In this document: in pieces, positions 38,543 through 48,768 of the stretch
Layout of the letters: every line of letters starts with the position of its first letter
Numbering within the stretch: position 1 is the stretch's first letter
The notes under the pieces: model-generated
Database searches by the model: none
Told to the model about the DNA's origin: nothing
What the model saw: the letters and a program-made list of their open reading frames with translations, nothing else
Translations under genes and position numbers: made by a program
Assembly: GCA_948144175.1 (NCBI GenBank)
Contig: CANXME010002181.1
Coordinates: forward strand, 2,294,001 to 2,358,000
From: Closterium sp. NIES-65
Lineage: Eukaryota > Streptophyta > Zygnematophyceae > Desmidiales > Closteriaceae
Length of the DNA stretch: 64,000 bases
Direction of reading: 5' to 3'

Positions 38543-39376
38543 CCAGGTCCCCCCCGGGTAGACCCCCTCCTCGCTCAGGGTCCTGCCCCTTCAGGTGGGT
38601 CCCAGGTAGACGCAGTCGAGCCTGTCGAGGTTACTGGTGACTCTGGTGCTGCTGAGGGTGCTGAGCCTGGGGGTGCTGAGCCTGGGGGTGCTGCGACTGG
38701 GGGTGCTGAGCCTGGGGGTGCTGAGCCTGAGAGTGCTGAGCCTGGGGGTGCTTAGCCTAGGGGTGCTGTACCTGGGGATGCTGAGCCTGGAGGTGCTGAG
38801 CGTGAGGGTGCTGAGCCTGGAGGTGCTACGCCTCGAGGTCCTCCGGGGGCTTCGTCTCGCCGGGAGCCACTCTCTACACCGGAGCTGCGCGAGTGGTTTG
38901 CCCGGCGCTGGAGGCGTGCTGCTGGAGCTGGAGTTTCTTCGGCTGCTGAGGGTGCTGGTGCCGCGGGTCCCGGAGGTGCTCGTACTGGGAGTACTGGAGC
39001 TGCTGGGCCTGCGATTTCGACTGGAGCTGGTGCTGCTGCGGGCGTTGGTGCTGAGCCTACTGCTCGTGGTCCTGCTGGGGGTACTACTGGTGCTGCTGGA
39101 GGTGCTACTGGAGCGGGTGCTCCTGCTGGGGGTACTAGTGCTGTCCCTGCTGTGTCTGGCGTCGCCGCGCGGCCTCGACCGTACTTCGTTCCACTCCTGC
39201 AGCAGGTTCTTGGTCTTCCGCCTTCTACTGGTCCTCCTCCCTCTTCAGAGTGTCCACAGCCTGTCCAGTCACAGTTACAGTTGCAGCCTACCTCCCCTTT
39301 GCCTGCTCCTTCTCCCTACACTGGTCCTACCGGAGGTCTTGCTGAGCGTCGTGAGCCTGCGTCTCGTCCTGCGTAG
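38543..39376 (+). CDS. Copia-3 integrase-RT linker, right of Copia-4
   Basis: Continues Copia-3 after the CCAGG duplication: PGPPRVDPLLAQGPAPSGG, a GGAEP pentapeptide array, one LREWFARR module (38881-38896), GAAGGATGAG-type repeats, and ARPRPYFVPLLQQVLGLPPS. Two stops: TAG near 38753 (sisters read GAG) and TAG 39374-39376 (sisters read TCG). These two are not of the CAG to TAG type. Confidence 0.82.
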
Positions 39377-41227
39377 CCTGTTCGTGCTGCTCGCACTAGT
39401 GGTTGCGGTTCGCGTCAGCTTCCTCTCCCTGTCCCTGGCACGCACCAGATGTCTCTGCGTCCGTCCACTGCTCCTCTGCGTGCCCCTTTGCCTTCTCCTC
39501 CTGAGTCCTCTCTTGCTGCTCTTCCCGACTCGGAGTCGGACTCTCTTCGTGCTGCCAGTCCTACTCTCACGCGTCTCCTTACTACTGTTGTCACTGACCC
39601 TTCCTTTGAGTCCACTGCTGCGTCTGCCCTAGTTGCTGAGCTCGTCGCCTTTGCTGATCGCTGTCGTCTAGACTACGCTGCGCGTCTTGTTGCTGAGTCA
39701 GAGTCTGTTTTTCCTCCGTCCGTCGGGGGTGAGTGTGCCCTTGGCACGGACGTCCTTGAGGATAGGCAGGAGGAGTTCAAGTGTTTGGCTGCTGCTTCAC
39801 CTCATCTCGTGTCTGTACTGCTTACCCCTGAGGGAGACCCGGATGCACTTGACATCCGTACTCCGCGCTCTTACGCGGAGGCGATAGAGGGTCCCTACTC
39901 CTCTCAATGGCACGCAGCTATGGACGCAGAGATGGCTTCCTGGAAGTCCACAGGCACCTACGTTGACGAGGTTCCCCCGCCTGGGGCAAACATCGTCAGT
40001 GGCATGTGGATTTTCAGGGTGAAGCGGCCGCCGGGTTCTCCGCCTGTCTTCAAGGCGCGTTACGTGGCTCGTGGCTTCAGTCAGCGGCAGGGAGTTGACT
40101 ACTTTCAGACCTTCTCTCCCACCCCGAAGATGACCATTCTTCGGGTACTGCTGCACATAGCTGCTCACCGTGACTACGAGCTGCACTCTCTTTACTTCAG
40201 CACTGCTTTCTTGCAAGGCAGCCTACACGAGGAGATCTGGCTGCGTCGCCCACCTGGCTTCACTGGGTCTTTTCCTCCTGGCACCCAGTGGAGCCTCCGG
40301 CGGCCAGTCTATACTCTCCGACAGGCACCGCGTGAGTGGCACGACACACCGAGGACTACACTTGCGACACTTGGGTATGCTCCTTCTACTGCCGACCCGT
40401 CGCTGTTTCTGCGCACCGACACCTCTCTGCCGCCTTTCTACATCCTCGTGTACGTTGACGACTTGGTCTTTGCCACTGCTGACACTGTTGGACTCGCCTA
40501 CGTGAAGTCCGAGCTGCAGAAGAGACACACGTGCACAGACCTGGGTGAACTGCGCAACTACCTTGGCTTGCAGATCACCCGGGACAGAGCACGCCGCACC
40601 ATTACCCTGGCTCAGTCACACATGGTGCAGCAGGTCCTTCAGCGCTTCGGCTTCACGTACTCCTCGCCTCAGGCCACTCCTCTGCCTACTCGCCACTCAC
40701 TCTCAGCTCTGCCTTCGGATGAGTCCGTAGAGTCGAGTGGCCCGTATCCAGAGCTTGTTGGCTGCCTCATGTACCTGATGACCTGCACACGACCTGACCT
40801 TGCATACCCTCTTAGCATTCTCGCACGCTATGTTGCTCCTGGGAGACACCGACCAGAGCACATGGCTGCAGCGAAGAGGGTGTTGCGCTACTTGTGCAGT
40901 ACGTCGGGCATGGGGCTAGTGCTTGGAGGGCGCAGTCCAGTGGTCCTCACTGGGCACGCAGACGCTTCCTGGGCTAACGAACAGACTACACAGCGGTCGT
41001 CACAGGGTTACACCTTCAGCCTTGGTTCCGGCTCTGTCTCGTGGCGGGCTACTCGCTCGTCTTCGGTTCTCAGCTCCAGTTGTGAGGCTGAGATCTACGC
41101 CGGGGCCATGGCTGCACAGGAGCTTCGCTGGCTCACCTACCTGCTGACCGACCTTGGAGAGCAGTCTCGTTCTCCTCCAGTTCTGTACGTAGACAACAAG
41201 GCCATGCTGGCCTTGTGTCGAGAGTAG
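39377..41227 (+). CDS. Copia-3 reverse transcriptase and RNase H
   Basis: In frame with the linker. RT motifs: MASWKSTGTYVDEVPPPG, ARYVARGFSQRQGVDYFQTFSP, STAFLQGSLHEEIWLRRPPG, LRQAPREWHD, and YVDD near 40450-40461. RNase H: TGHADASWANEQ, SCEAEIYAGAMAAQELRW and YVDNKAMLALC. It stops at TAG 41225-41227, where Copia-2 reads CAG. Substitutions at usually fixed positions (LYFSTAF for LDFSTAF, YTLRQ for YGLRQ) show relaxed selection; the first removes an RT catalytic Asp. Confidence 0.9.
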   Translation, partial: PVRAARTSGCGSRQLPLPVPGTHQMSLRPSTAPLRAPLPSPPESSLAALPDSESDSLRAASPTLTRLLTTVVTDPSFESTAASALVAELVAFADRCRLDYAARLVAESESVFPPSVGGECALGTDVLEDRQEEFKCLAAASPHLVSVLLTPEGDPDALDIRTPRSYAEAIEGPYSSQWHAAMDAEMASWKSTGTYVDEVPPPGANIVSGMWIFRVKRPPGSPPVFKARYVARGFSQRQGVDYFQTFSPTPKMTILRVLLHIAAHRDYELHSLYFSTAFLQGSLHEEIWLRRPPGFTGSFPPGTQWSLRRPVYTLRQAPREWHDTPRTTLATLGYAPSTADPSLFLRTDTSLPPFYILVYVDDLVFATADTVGLAYVKSELQKRHTCTDLGELRNYLGLQITRDRARRTITLAQSHMVQQVLQRFGFTYSSPQATPLPTRHSLSALPSDESVESSGPYPELVGCLMYLMTCTRPDLAYPLSILARYVAPGRHRPEHMAAAKRVLRYLCSTSGMGLVLGGRSPVVLTGHADASWANEQTTQRSSQGYTFSLGSGSVSWRATRSSSVLSSSCEAEIYAGAMAAQELRWLTYLLTDLGEQSRSPPVLYVDNKAMLALCRE

Positions 41228-41434
41228 CGACTGGAGCACAGAACGAAGCACATTGCTCTCCGCTACTTCCTTGCTCGTGAGCTACAGCAGCGTGGACAGT
41301 TGCGGCTTGCGTACGTGGCCTCTGAGGCCAACACTGCTGATGTTTTCACCAAGGCACTTGCGCCTTGTGATCATTAGCGCTTCTGCACTCAGCTAGGTCT
41401 TGTCCCTGTCTTGCCTCACTTGCTCTCCTCTTGA
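41228..41434 (+). pseudogene. Copia-3 RNase H C-terminal end
   Basis: In-frame after TAG 41225: RLEHRTKHIALRYFLAREL, LAYVASEANTADVFTKAL. A second TAG at 41375 stands where Copia-1 and Copia-5 have CAG. The frame ends at a natural TGA after LPHLLSS. Confidence 0.85.
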
Positions 41435-41644
41435 CCTTGCTTGTACTGCTACATATATATATACCTGCTCTTCCTTATCTAGCTTTATATATATATGTAC
41501 TCCTGCATGTGAACTGGCCTTGTGGCCTTGAACTTGTGCTCAGAATGTGTGGTGACTTTGTGATCCACCCTGAGCTTGCTTTGCTTTGCTTTGCTTAACT
41601 GGTCTTGTGACCCCTTGTTCTCCCCATCTTTGCCTATGGGGGTG

Positions 41645-41775
41645 TGTCAGAGCATTACAGCTTATGCTATTGTGTAGGCTATAGTGGGGTATCCCATAGG
41701 GGGTACAACCCAATTAGGGTTAGTACTTGTACCCACTTCATTCATAGTTCATTCATTCTCGTTTGTATTTCCTCA
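41645..41775 (+). repeat. Copia-3 3' LTR (131 bp)
   Basis: Follows polypurine TATGGGGGTG. Three differences from the 5' LTR by eye. Ends TTTCCTCA and is followed by the ATGCA duplication. Confidence 0.94.
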
Positions 41776-42148
41776 ATGCATTCTCAATAATTAGCATTAT
41801 TCATATCGAACTTAAGTCATGTATTTTTCTATTTATCATATTATTTCTTACACAATATACCATATTTCATGTAATATTATTCTGTTCATCTATATTTACC
41901 AATCACCATATTCATTTGTTCATATCAAAAACAAATTATCCAGTGGAAATTAAAAAACTTCATAAATCACAAAACCTCCCTAGTTATAGAAGAAAACACT
42001 ACCACCACGTTAGCAAAATTGTTCTATATAAGACCCCATAAAGATTACGTAGGTAGCATTTGGTGCTTCCATTTCTTTTCACACTTTATATTAAATGGAT
42101 GTAAAGATGAAAAACAAACCAGCCATATCGATCGTAATAGGTTACTTC

Positions 42149-42186
<38 letters not shown>

Positions 42187-42453
42187 GTTCGATACTCGAC
42201 CACTTTCAAAAGCACAGTTTATTACCCCAGATCAGCCGATCAACCGGCATTCTTTATAGTTCGGCCTAGGCCTGGCCAGACCAAGGATCCGTCAAACCAG
42301 CCGACAGCTGGGGAAATATACCCATTCGTAGAGGGCCCGCACCGCAATGCATTTCGACCGCGTTGCGGCAGCAAGCTACAGTACATAGCCAGCCTACAAC
42401 ACCCTTTCGCTATCGACTTTTGTGTGTGGCTACAAATCTCGTGTATGCACAAA
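41776..42453. other. AT-rich segment: right part of repeat R and poly-A tract
   Basis: Begins with the R repeat continuation (ATTATTCATATCGAACTTAAG, about 41797). About 32 consecutive A follow at 42151-42182. No coding sequence recognised. The last 270 bp are GC-balanced and unassigned. Copia-5 inserts at its right end. Confidence 0.6.
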
Positions 42454-42578
42454 TGTCAAACTTATATGCTATAGTCTGTGTAGGCTGTAGCGGGGTATAC
42501 AATATGGGGTACAACATTTCTAGGTTTTCCTAGTTGTACCCACCTCTTTCCTAGTTCATTCATTCCTCATTCTTCACA
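42454..42578 (+). repeat. Copia-5 5' LTR (125 bp)
   Basis: TGTCAAACTTATATGC to CATTCTTCACA, followed by TGGTATCAGAGC (42579). Confidence 0.94.
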
Positions 42579-42625
42579 TGGTATCAGAGCAGGTTCCCTC
42601 GTGGGAACGCTTCTCAGGGCCCACC
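42579..42625 (+). promoter_or_regulatory. Copia-5 PBS, hairpin and GGGCCC palindrome
   Basis: Canonical TGGTATCAGAGC, then GTTCCC-TCGT-GGGAAC (42593-42608) and CAGGGCCCACC. Confidence 0.82.
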
Positions 42626-42649
42626 ACTGAACTCGACTTTTTTTTTTCC

Positions 42650-43004
42650 TACCCGAGGCGCACCCCGTAGGCCGCCCTCACGTCGCGCCATCCTAAAGGC
42701 CCCTCTCACAGCCCCGTCGCCACCCCTTACGGCCTCGTCGCAGTCCTTTGCGGCCCCGTTGCCGCCCCTCTAGGCCCCTCACGGCCCCTTCGCGGCCCCG
42801 TCGCCGCCCCTCTAGGCCCCTCCCAGCCCCTTCGCGGCCCCGTCACCGCCCCTAGCGGCCCCGTCGCCGCTCTTCGCGGCCCCGTCGCCGCCTCTAGCGG
42901 CCCCGTCGCCCTTCGCGGCCCCATCGCCGCCTCTACCGGCCCCATCGCCGCCCTTCACGGCCCCTTCACCGCTGAGCCGCCCAGCAGCCGAGCCGCCGAG
43001 CCGC
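42650..43004 (+). repeat. Copia-5 leader repeats
   Basis: Short degenerate units (GCGGCCCCGTCGCCGCCCCT type). This leader resembles that of Copia-7, which marks the two as one subfamily. Confidence 0.8.
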
Positions 43005-43007
43005 TGA

Positions 43008-45910
43008 GCCGGCGGAGGCGGCGGTGGCGGTGGGAGCAGAGGAGGAGGCGGTGGCGGCGGTGGCGGAGGTGGCGGCAGAGGAGGTGGAGCTAGTCGGGGT
43101 GGCTCTGCGCAGCGGGGTGGCTTAGGTGGTGGTCAGCGCCAGCAGCAGCAGTGCACTCGTGAGACCCCGTCCCCCCAGCAGCTTCGTAAGTGGTACGCTG
43201 GGCGTCAGCGAGGTGGGGGTACTGGTCCCTGTACCTACGTCCTCCGTACCGGCGCCCGCGCTGGTGAGCAGTGCGGGGGCTCGCACTCCACCCAGCGCTG
43301 CTTCGGCCGCCTGACGGACGCTTGGCGTCACCAGTTCCCTGACGCCACTGAGATCCCTCGCTCGGGAGAGCTGTCTAGGGCGGGGGTTGCTATCTTTGAT
43401 CTTGACTATGATGCTATTCTTGCTGCCATGTATGCTGTGTCTACTAGTGATGAGGGTGACTGTTACCTGTGTATTCCGCCTGACCCGTGCATTAAGGCTG
43501 GTGCTCTAGGTGCTAGTGAGGCTGCTGCTCTAGGTGCTAGTGCGTCTTCTGCCCCAGGTGCTGGTGAGTCTGCTCTCTCAGGTACCACGTCGGCTCATGC
43601 CTTACACACCTTCACCCTTGACTCGGGTGCTTCCCGCTCCTTCTTTCGAGGCCACACCACGCTTACGCCGCTTAGTCGGCCGGTTGCGGTCTCCCTAGCG
43701 GACCCCTCTGGGGATCTTGTCCTTGCTCGCTTCTCCACTGTCTTACCATGTCCGGCAGCCCCCTCTGGCACCCTGTCGGGTCTCTACCTCCCATCGTTAT
43801 CTACGAACTTGGTGAGTGATGCTGATGTACAGGATGGAGGGGTTGACCAATTCACTCCTGCGAGTCAGCGGGTGACCCGCTGTACGTGTGCTCGGACGGG
43901 CCGACACTTGGCCACGTTTACCCGTCAGCCGGGGTCGAGCCTGTACACACTGACTACTGAGTCTCCTCCGGTTGCTGCGTCTGGTCAGGTAGCTGCGTCG
44001 AGTCAGGTGTTTGCTGCAGCGTCCAGGTCTGGTTCTGAGTCTACTCCCTGCTCGTGTCGTCTCCTGTCCCACCAGACTCTCCTCTGGCACCACCGCCTTG
44101 GTCACCCCTCCCTGCCTCGTCTCCGAGGCATGGCCTCCCGTTACCTTGTCTCTGGTCTCCCCCGGTCCCTCCCTCCCCTCCCTCCGGGGCCTGCCCCTAT
44201 CTGCGTCCCCTGTGTCGAGGGGCGGCAGCGCGCCGCCCCTCACTCCTCCGAGTTTCCTCCGACAGAGGCTCTGCTGCAGACTCTTCACATGGACGTGTGG
44301 GGCCCCGCCCGCGTCCGTGGCCAGGGGCACGAGCGTTACTTCCTGTTTGTGGTTGACGACTACTCGCGTTACACCACGGTGTTCCCCTTGCGCAGCAAGG
44401 GTGACGTCACTGAGGTGTTGATCGACTGGATCCGCGCAGCTCGTCTCCAGCTCAGAGAGAGTTTCGGCTCGGACTTTCCTGTTCTGCGTCTGCACTCTAA
44501 CAGAGGCGGGGAGTTTTCCTCTGCCTGTCTAGGAGCCTTCTGTCGTGCACAGGGCATCCGCGAGACCTTCACGCTTTCAGCCTCTCCACAGCAAAATGGG
44601 ATTGCAGAGCGCCGCATTGGCATGGTCATGGACGTCGCTCGTACGTCCATGATCCATGCGGCTGCCCACCATTTTCTGTGGCCGTTTGTGGTTCAGTACG
44701 CAGCGCATCAGCTCAACCTTCAGCCCCGGGTCTCCTTGCCAAAGACCTCCCCCACCTTGCGGTGGACCGGGAAGGTTGGCGATGCGTCTGCGTTTCAGGT
44801 CTGGGGATCTCGGGCGTTTGTCCGCGACTTGTCTGCGGACAAGCTGTCCCCCCGTGCTATTCCCTGCGTCTTCCTTGGCTTCCCCCTTGACGCGCCTGGG
44901 TGGCAGTTTTACCACCCCACCTCGCGCCGTGTTCTGTCCTCCCGGGACGTCACCTTTGACGAGTCGGTGCCTTACTACTGTCTCTTCCGCTACCGCACTG
45001 CGCCCCTCCCCCCGCCGCCGCTCTTCCTTGCGCCAGGTCCTCCCCCGGTAGACCCCCTCCCCCCTCAGGGTCCTGCCCCATCAGGTGTGTCCCAGGTAGA
45101 TGCACTCGAGCCTGTCGAGGTAGCTGTTGACTCTGGTGGTGCTAGAGGTGCTGAGCCTGCGGGTGCCGGGTCTGGAGGTGCTGAGCCTGGGGGTGCGGAG
45201 CCTGGGGGTGCTGAGTCTAGGGGTGCTGAGCCGGGGGGTGCTGAGTCCGGGGGTGCTGAGCTTGGGGGTGCAGAGCCTGGGGGTGCTGAGCCTGGGGGTA
45301 CGGACCCTGGGGGTGCTGGGTCTGCTCGTTTGGCCTCTGGCGGTGCTTCGTCGAGGCGGGAGCTACTCTCTCCGCAGGAGCTGCGAGAGTGGTTTGCCCG
45401 GCGCTGGAGCCGTGCTGCTAGAGCTGGAGGTGCTACTGTTACTGCTGGTCCTGGAGGTGCTCGTACTGATGGTACTGGAGCTGCTGGGACTGGGGGTGCT
45501 GCTGAGGCTGCTGGAGGTGGTCCTCCTGGAGGTACTGCTGGAGCTGCTGGCGGTACTGGAGCTGCTGGAGCTGGAGCTGCTGGGCGTGTTGGCGCTGGAG
45601 GTGCTGCTGGCGTTGGTTCTGCTGGAGTTGCTAGGGCTGGAGCTGTTGGGGGTGTTGGCGCTGGTGGTTTTGCTAGCGCTGGTGCTTCTGAGGCTGCTGG
45701 AGTTGGCACTGTTGGAGCTGGAGGTAATGCTGGCGCTGGTGCTGCCTCTTGGGGTACTGGTGCTGTCCCTGCTGGTTCTGGAAGCGCTGCGCGGCCGAGG
45801 CCGTATTTCGTTCAGCTCCTTGAGCAGGTTCTTGGTCTCCCGCCCTCTACTGGTCCTGCTCCTCCCTTAGAGTGTCTACAGCCTATCCAGTCGCGGTCAC
45901 AGTTACAGCA
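43008..45910 (+). CDS. Copia-5 Gag tail, protease, integrase and linker
   Basis: One frame without any stop for 2.9 kb. The in-frame codon before it is TGA (43005). Order: Gly-rich tract, LRKWYAGRQR (43176-43194), the Cys/His cluster CTYVLRTGARAGEQCGG with H and C following (about 43230-43305), GDCYLC, protease LDSGAS (near 43618), LWHHRLGHPS, integrase HMDVWGPARV, second Asp region reading HSNRGGEFSS, and SPQQNGIAERR. The catalytic Asp of HSDRGGEF is Asn here, so the integrase is inactive. A GGAEP array and one LREWFARR module (45375-45393) follow. A short deletion near 45905 ends the frame before RT. Confidence 0.88.
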
Positions 45911-46141
45911 CTGCTCCTTCTCCCTACACTGGTCCTACTGGAGGTCTTGCTGAGCGTCGTGAGCCTGCGTCTCGTCCTGCGTCGCCTGTTCGTGCTGCTC
46001 GCACTAGTAGTCGCTCTCCGCATCCGCGTCCTCCTGCGGTCCCAGGCACACACCAGATGGCATTGCGTCCTTCCACTGCTCCTCTACGTGTCCCGTTGCC
46101 GTCTCCTCCAGAGTCCTCTTTTCCTGTTCTTTCTGACCCGG

Positions 46142-46509
46142 TGTGAGGATCTAGGATCGAGCTCAGAAAAGAGAATGTGAATTGAATTATCACCTGAGTA
46201 CAACACGAGGCTATATATAGGCTCGACACAAGGCCCCGTAACCAGGTGTTACGCGAAGGTTCCGCGGGTCGCGAAGCGTCCCGAACAGATCCTTCCCGAA
46301 TTTGGTAGAAGGCAATTCGGTGGCAACCAAAAAGCCAGAATTCGGTGCACCCAACCTAGCTCGGTGCTATAACTATAATAAAATATAGGAAAGAACCTAG
46401 CCTAGGAGATCACGCAATTCATGCATGCATATAATTATCATATGCTAGAAATAGCATAATAAAGTAAAGGCAAGCAAGCATAGCTGGCATAAGCCGTCGT
46501 TCTCTCACA
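46142..46509 (-). repeat. Gypsy-2 3' LTR (368 bp)
   Basis: On the minus strand TGTGAGAGAACG to CTAGATCCTCACA, preceded by polypurine GAGGGGGGGACA. Contains CTATATATAG (about 46210). Confidence 0.93.
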
Positions 46510-46519
46510 TGTCCCCCCC

Positions 46520-46720
46520 TCAAAGCTGGGTGGCGTTAGCTACACCCTGCTTGACAAGATAGTCCTTGAGAGCACAGCGTGCGTTGCCCATATCAGCTTC
46601 TGCAACCCAACTGTCCTCAGTGGGGTCGTATCCCTTCCAGCGTATCAGGAACTCGAGGGTCTTGCCGCCGCGGCGCCAAGGGGTGAGAACACGCTCGATC
46701 TCGTACTCAGGTTCATCCTA
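46520..46720 (-). CDS. Gypsy-2 chromodomain
   Basis: Minus-strand frame DEPEYEIERVL, then GGKTLEFLIRWKGYDPTEDSWV and ADMGNARCALKDYL, ending at TGA (46520-46522). The aromatic and acidic residues of a chromodomain are present (Y in YEIE, W in RWKGY, W in EDSWV). Such domains at the end of chromovirus integrases read histone marks and steer integration into silent chromatin. It lies in a different frame from the integrase, so there is a shift near 46780, and TAG at 46718-46720 precedes it, likely CAG originally. Confidence 0.87.
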
Positions 46721-46779
46721 TATGAGAACATGTGGTGGTGGCGGTAGTTGCCGTCCCAGGAATAGGTGGTTGGCGTCCT

Positions 46780-48765
46780 TTAGGGCTTCAGTAGCTGGAC
46801 ATGGAAAGCGTTGTGAAGCTTCCATGTATCTGGTAAGCGCAAGCGGAATGTAACTGGTGTCACCTGTGCCTCAACGAGAAAAGGACCACAGAAGCGAGGC
46901 CAGAGTTTGGATGGTAGGTGAGACAGGTTCAAGTTGCGCGTGTCAAGAAGCACCTGATCTCCGACTGCTACTGAGTGATCACGTCGCTGACGATCGGCAT
47001 ACTGCTTCTGGGAGTTCTGCATCGTGGTGAGACGTCGCTGAGTCTTCTCCCATAGCTGCTGCATGGTGGTGACGAAGTCATGTGCGGCTTGGACGTGTGC
47101 CGGTGTGGTTGGCTGCTGTGGTGTGAGTGGTTCCCGTCCGTAACACAGGAAGAAAGGAGTTTTCCCTGTGGCCGCATGTGACGCGTTGTTGTAGGCGAAC
47201 TCTAGGGTCGGTAACTGTGTATCCCAGTGGCGGACGTCGTCTTTGCAAGCTGTGCGCAGTAACTGTTCAACCACTTGATTGAGTCGCTCTGTCTGTCCGT
47301 CAGTCTGGGGGTGGTATGCTGAAGACATTGCAAGCTTTGTCCCCAACAGTCCCATGAGCTCCTTCCAGAACTTACTAGTGAATTTTGGGTCTCTGTCTGA
47401 GATGAGTGTAGCGGGGATGCCGTGGATGGTGATGATGCGGTCGAAGAAGAGGCGAGCAGTTGCTTCAGCTGTAGCTGTGGCGTTGGTCGGTATGAAGTGA
47501 CCCATTTTGGAGAACTTATTGATGACTACGAGGATGGAATCGTGCCCTCGTGAGGTTGAAGGAATTCCTGTGATAAAGTCGAGGCTAACGACCTGCCATG
47601 GCTGCTCCGGTACAGGTAGAGGCTGAAGTAACCCTGTTTTTTTCTGCTTGCTGCTCTTCATCCGCTGGCACGTGTCGCATGAGGTGACGAACTGCTGCAC
47701 GTCTGCTGCCATCCCGGGCCAGTAGTAATACTTCGCTATCCCTGCTAACGTCTTGTTGCTCCCGAAATGTCCCGCGTAATGTACGTCGTGAAACTCCTCC
47801 AATAGGATCTGCCGTAGCGGGGCGTAATTCGGTACCCAAGTCTTTCCTGAACCCTTCCTTACAGCTAAGTCTTTCTCCCACTGTAACAGCTTCTTGGTCT
47901 GTGCTGTAGCGATTTCTGCGTCCACGGAGTACCCATGTTGGAATAGACCCTTAAGCAGAGGGTTCATCCCGTCGAGCTGGATGCCTGCTACATGTTCGGG
48001 GCGGCTCAACGCGTCTGCCTTGTTGTGTAGCCCGGGCTTGTAGACGATGTCGTAGTGGAAGTGAGTTTCTAGGAAGTCCACCAACCGCACCTGTCGCCGT
48101 GAGAGCGTCGGCTGCGACTTCAGGTATTTGAGACTGCAGTGGTCAGTATAGACTGTAGTCTTGTCTCCCTCTAGGTAACACCTCCACGCCTTGAAGGCTA
48201 TGACTATCGCTAAGGCTTCCTTGTCATGGATGGGGTAGTTTAGTTCTGCTCCAAGTAGCTTCTTACTGAGGTAGGCGATGGGCTGCAAACCGCGTCCGTG
48301 ATCCTGCATCAGTACTGCTCCGACTGCTTGGTCACTAGCGTCTGCTTCCACCATGTAGTCCTTGTCTGGATCTGGTAGGATGAGTACTGGCGCTGTAGTC
48401 AGTGCTGTTTGTTGCTGCTCCATGGCTTGCTGATGAGGCGTATCCCATTTGTAGGGCGTATCCTTTTTCAGTAGGTCGGTCAGTGGCGCTGCTATCTTAG
48501 CGTACTGCGGCACGAACCTGTTGTAGTAGTTGGCGAAGCCTAGGAACTGCTGCAACTCCTTCACGTTCTCCGGTACTTTCCATTTCTTGACAGCTTCGAT
48601 CTTCCGCGGGTCCACGTGTACGCCCTCGGCACTCACCATGTGCCCGAGAAACTGCACCTTCTTCAGGGCGAAGTCGCTCTTCGACAGCTTCACGTATAAC
48701 TTGTTTTTCCGCAGGATCTCGAACACCTTCGGCAAATGCTCCACGTGCTCCTTCCTGTTCTTGGA
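46780..48765 (-). CDS. Gypsy-2 RT thumb, RNase H and integrase
   Basis: Begins after TAG 48766 with SKNRKEHVEHLPKVFEIL, then LGHMVSAEGVHVDPRK and LGFANYYNRFVPQYAKIA (RT thumb). RNase H: VEADASDQAVGAVLMQ, VYTDHCSLKYL, NKADALSR. Integrase: HYAGHFGSNKT and CDTCQRMK (HH-CC), then Asp in VSLDFITGIP, Asp in LISDRDPKFTSKFW and Glu in TDGQTERLNQ. The C-terminal DTRNLNLSHLPSKLWPRFCGPF and FHVQLLKP are the GPF/Y-like module. It is uninterrupted over 660 codons and looks chemically complete. Confidence 0.93.
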   Translation of the reverse strand, partial: SKNRKEHVEHLPKVFEILRKNKLYVKLSKSDFALKKVQFLGHMVSAEGVHVDPRKIEAVKKWKVPENVKELQQFLGFANYYNRFVPQYAKIAAPLTDLLKKDTPYKWDTPHQQAMEQQQTALTTAPVLILPDPDKDYMVEADASDQAVGAVLMQDHGRGLQPIAYLSKKLLGAELNYPIHDKEALAIVIAFKAWRCYLEGDKTTVYTDHCSLKYLKSQPTLSRRQVRLVDFLETHFHYDIVYKPGLHNKADALSRPEHVAGIQLDGMNPLLKGLFQHGYSVDAEIATAQTKKLLQWEKDLAVRKGSGKTWVPNYAPLRQILLEEFHDVHYAGHFGSNKTLAGIAKYYYWPGMAADVQQFVTSCDTCQRMKSSKQKKTGLLQPLPVPEQPWQVVSLDFITGIPSTSRGHDSILVVINKFSKMGHFIPTNATATAEATARLFFDRIITIHGIPATLISDRDPKFTSKFWKELMGLLGTKLAMSSAYHPQTDGQTERLNQVVEQLLRTACKDDVRHWDTQLPTLEFAYNNASHAATGKTPFFLCYGREPLTPQQPTTPAHVQAAHDFVTTMQQLWEKTQRRLTTMQNSQKQYADRQRRDHSVAVGDQVLLDTRNLNLSHLPSKLWPRFCGPFLVEAQVTPVTFRLRLPDTWKLHNAFHVQLLKP

Positions 48766-48768
48766 CTA

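Larger units (their letters stand above)
27743..41775 (+). mobile_element. Copia-3: short-LTR Ty1/copia element, split by Copia-4
   Basis: 131-bp LTRs (27743-27873 and 41645-41775) differ at three positions by eye. ATGCA flanks both ends (27738-27742, 41776-41780), a clean target duplication across 14 kb. Without Copia-4 (32040-38542 plus one CCAGG) it is about 7.5 kb, with gag, protease, integrase, linker, RT and RNase H. Decayed by TAG at 29150, 31945, 41225 and 41375, TGA at 29569, and frameshifts near 29530, 30778 and 31160. Confidence 0.95.
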
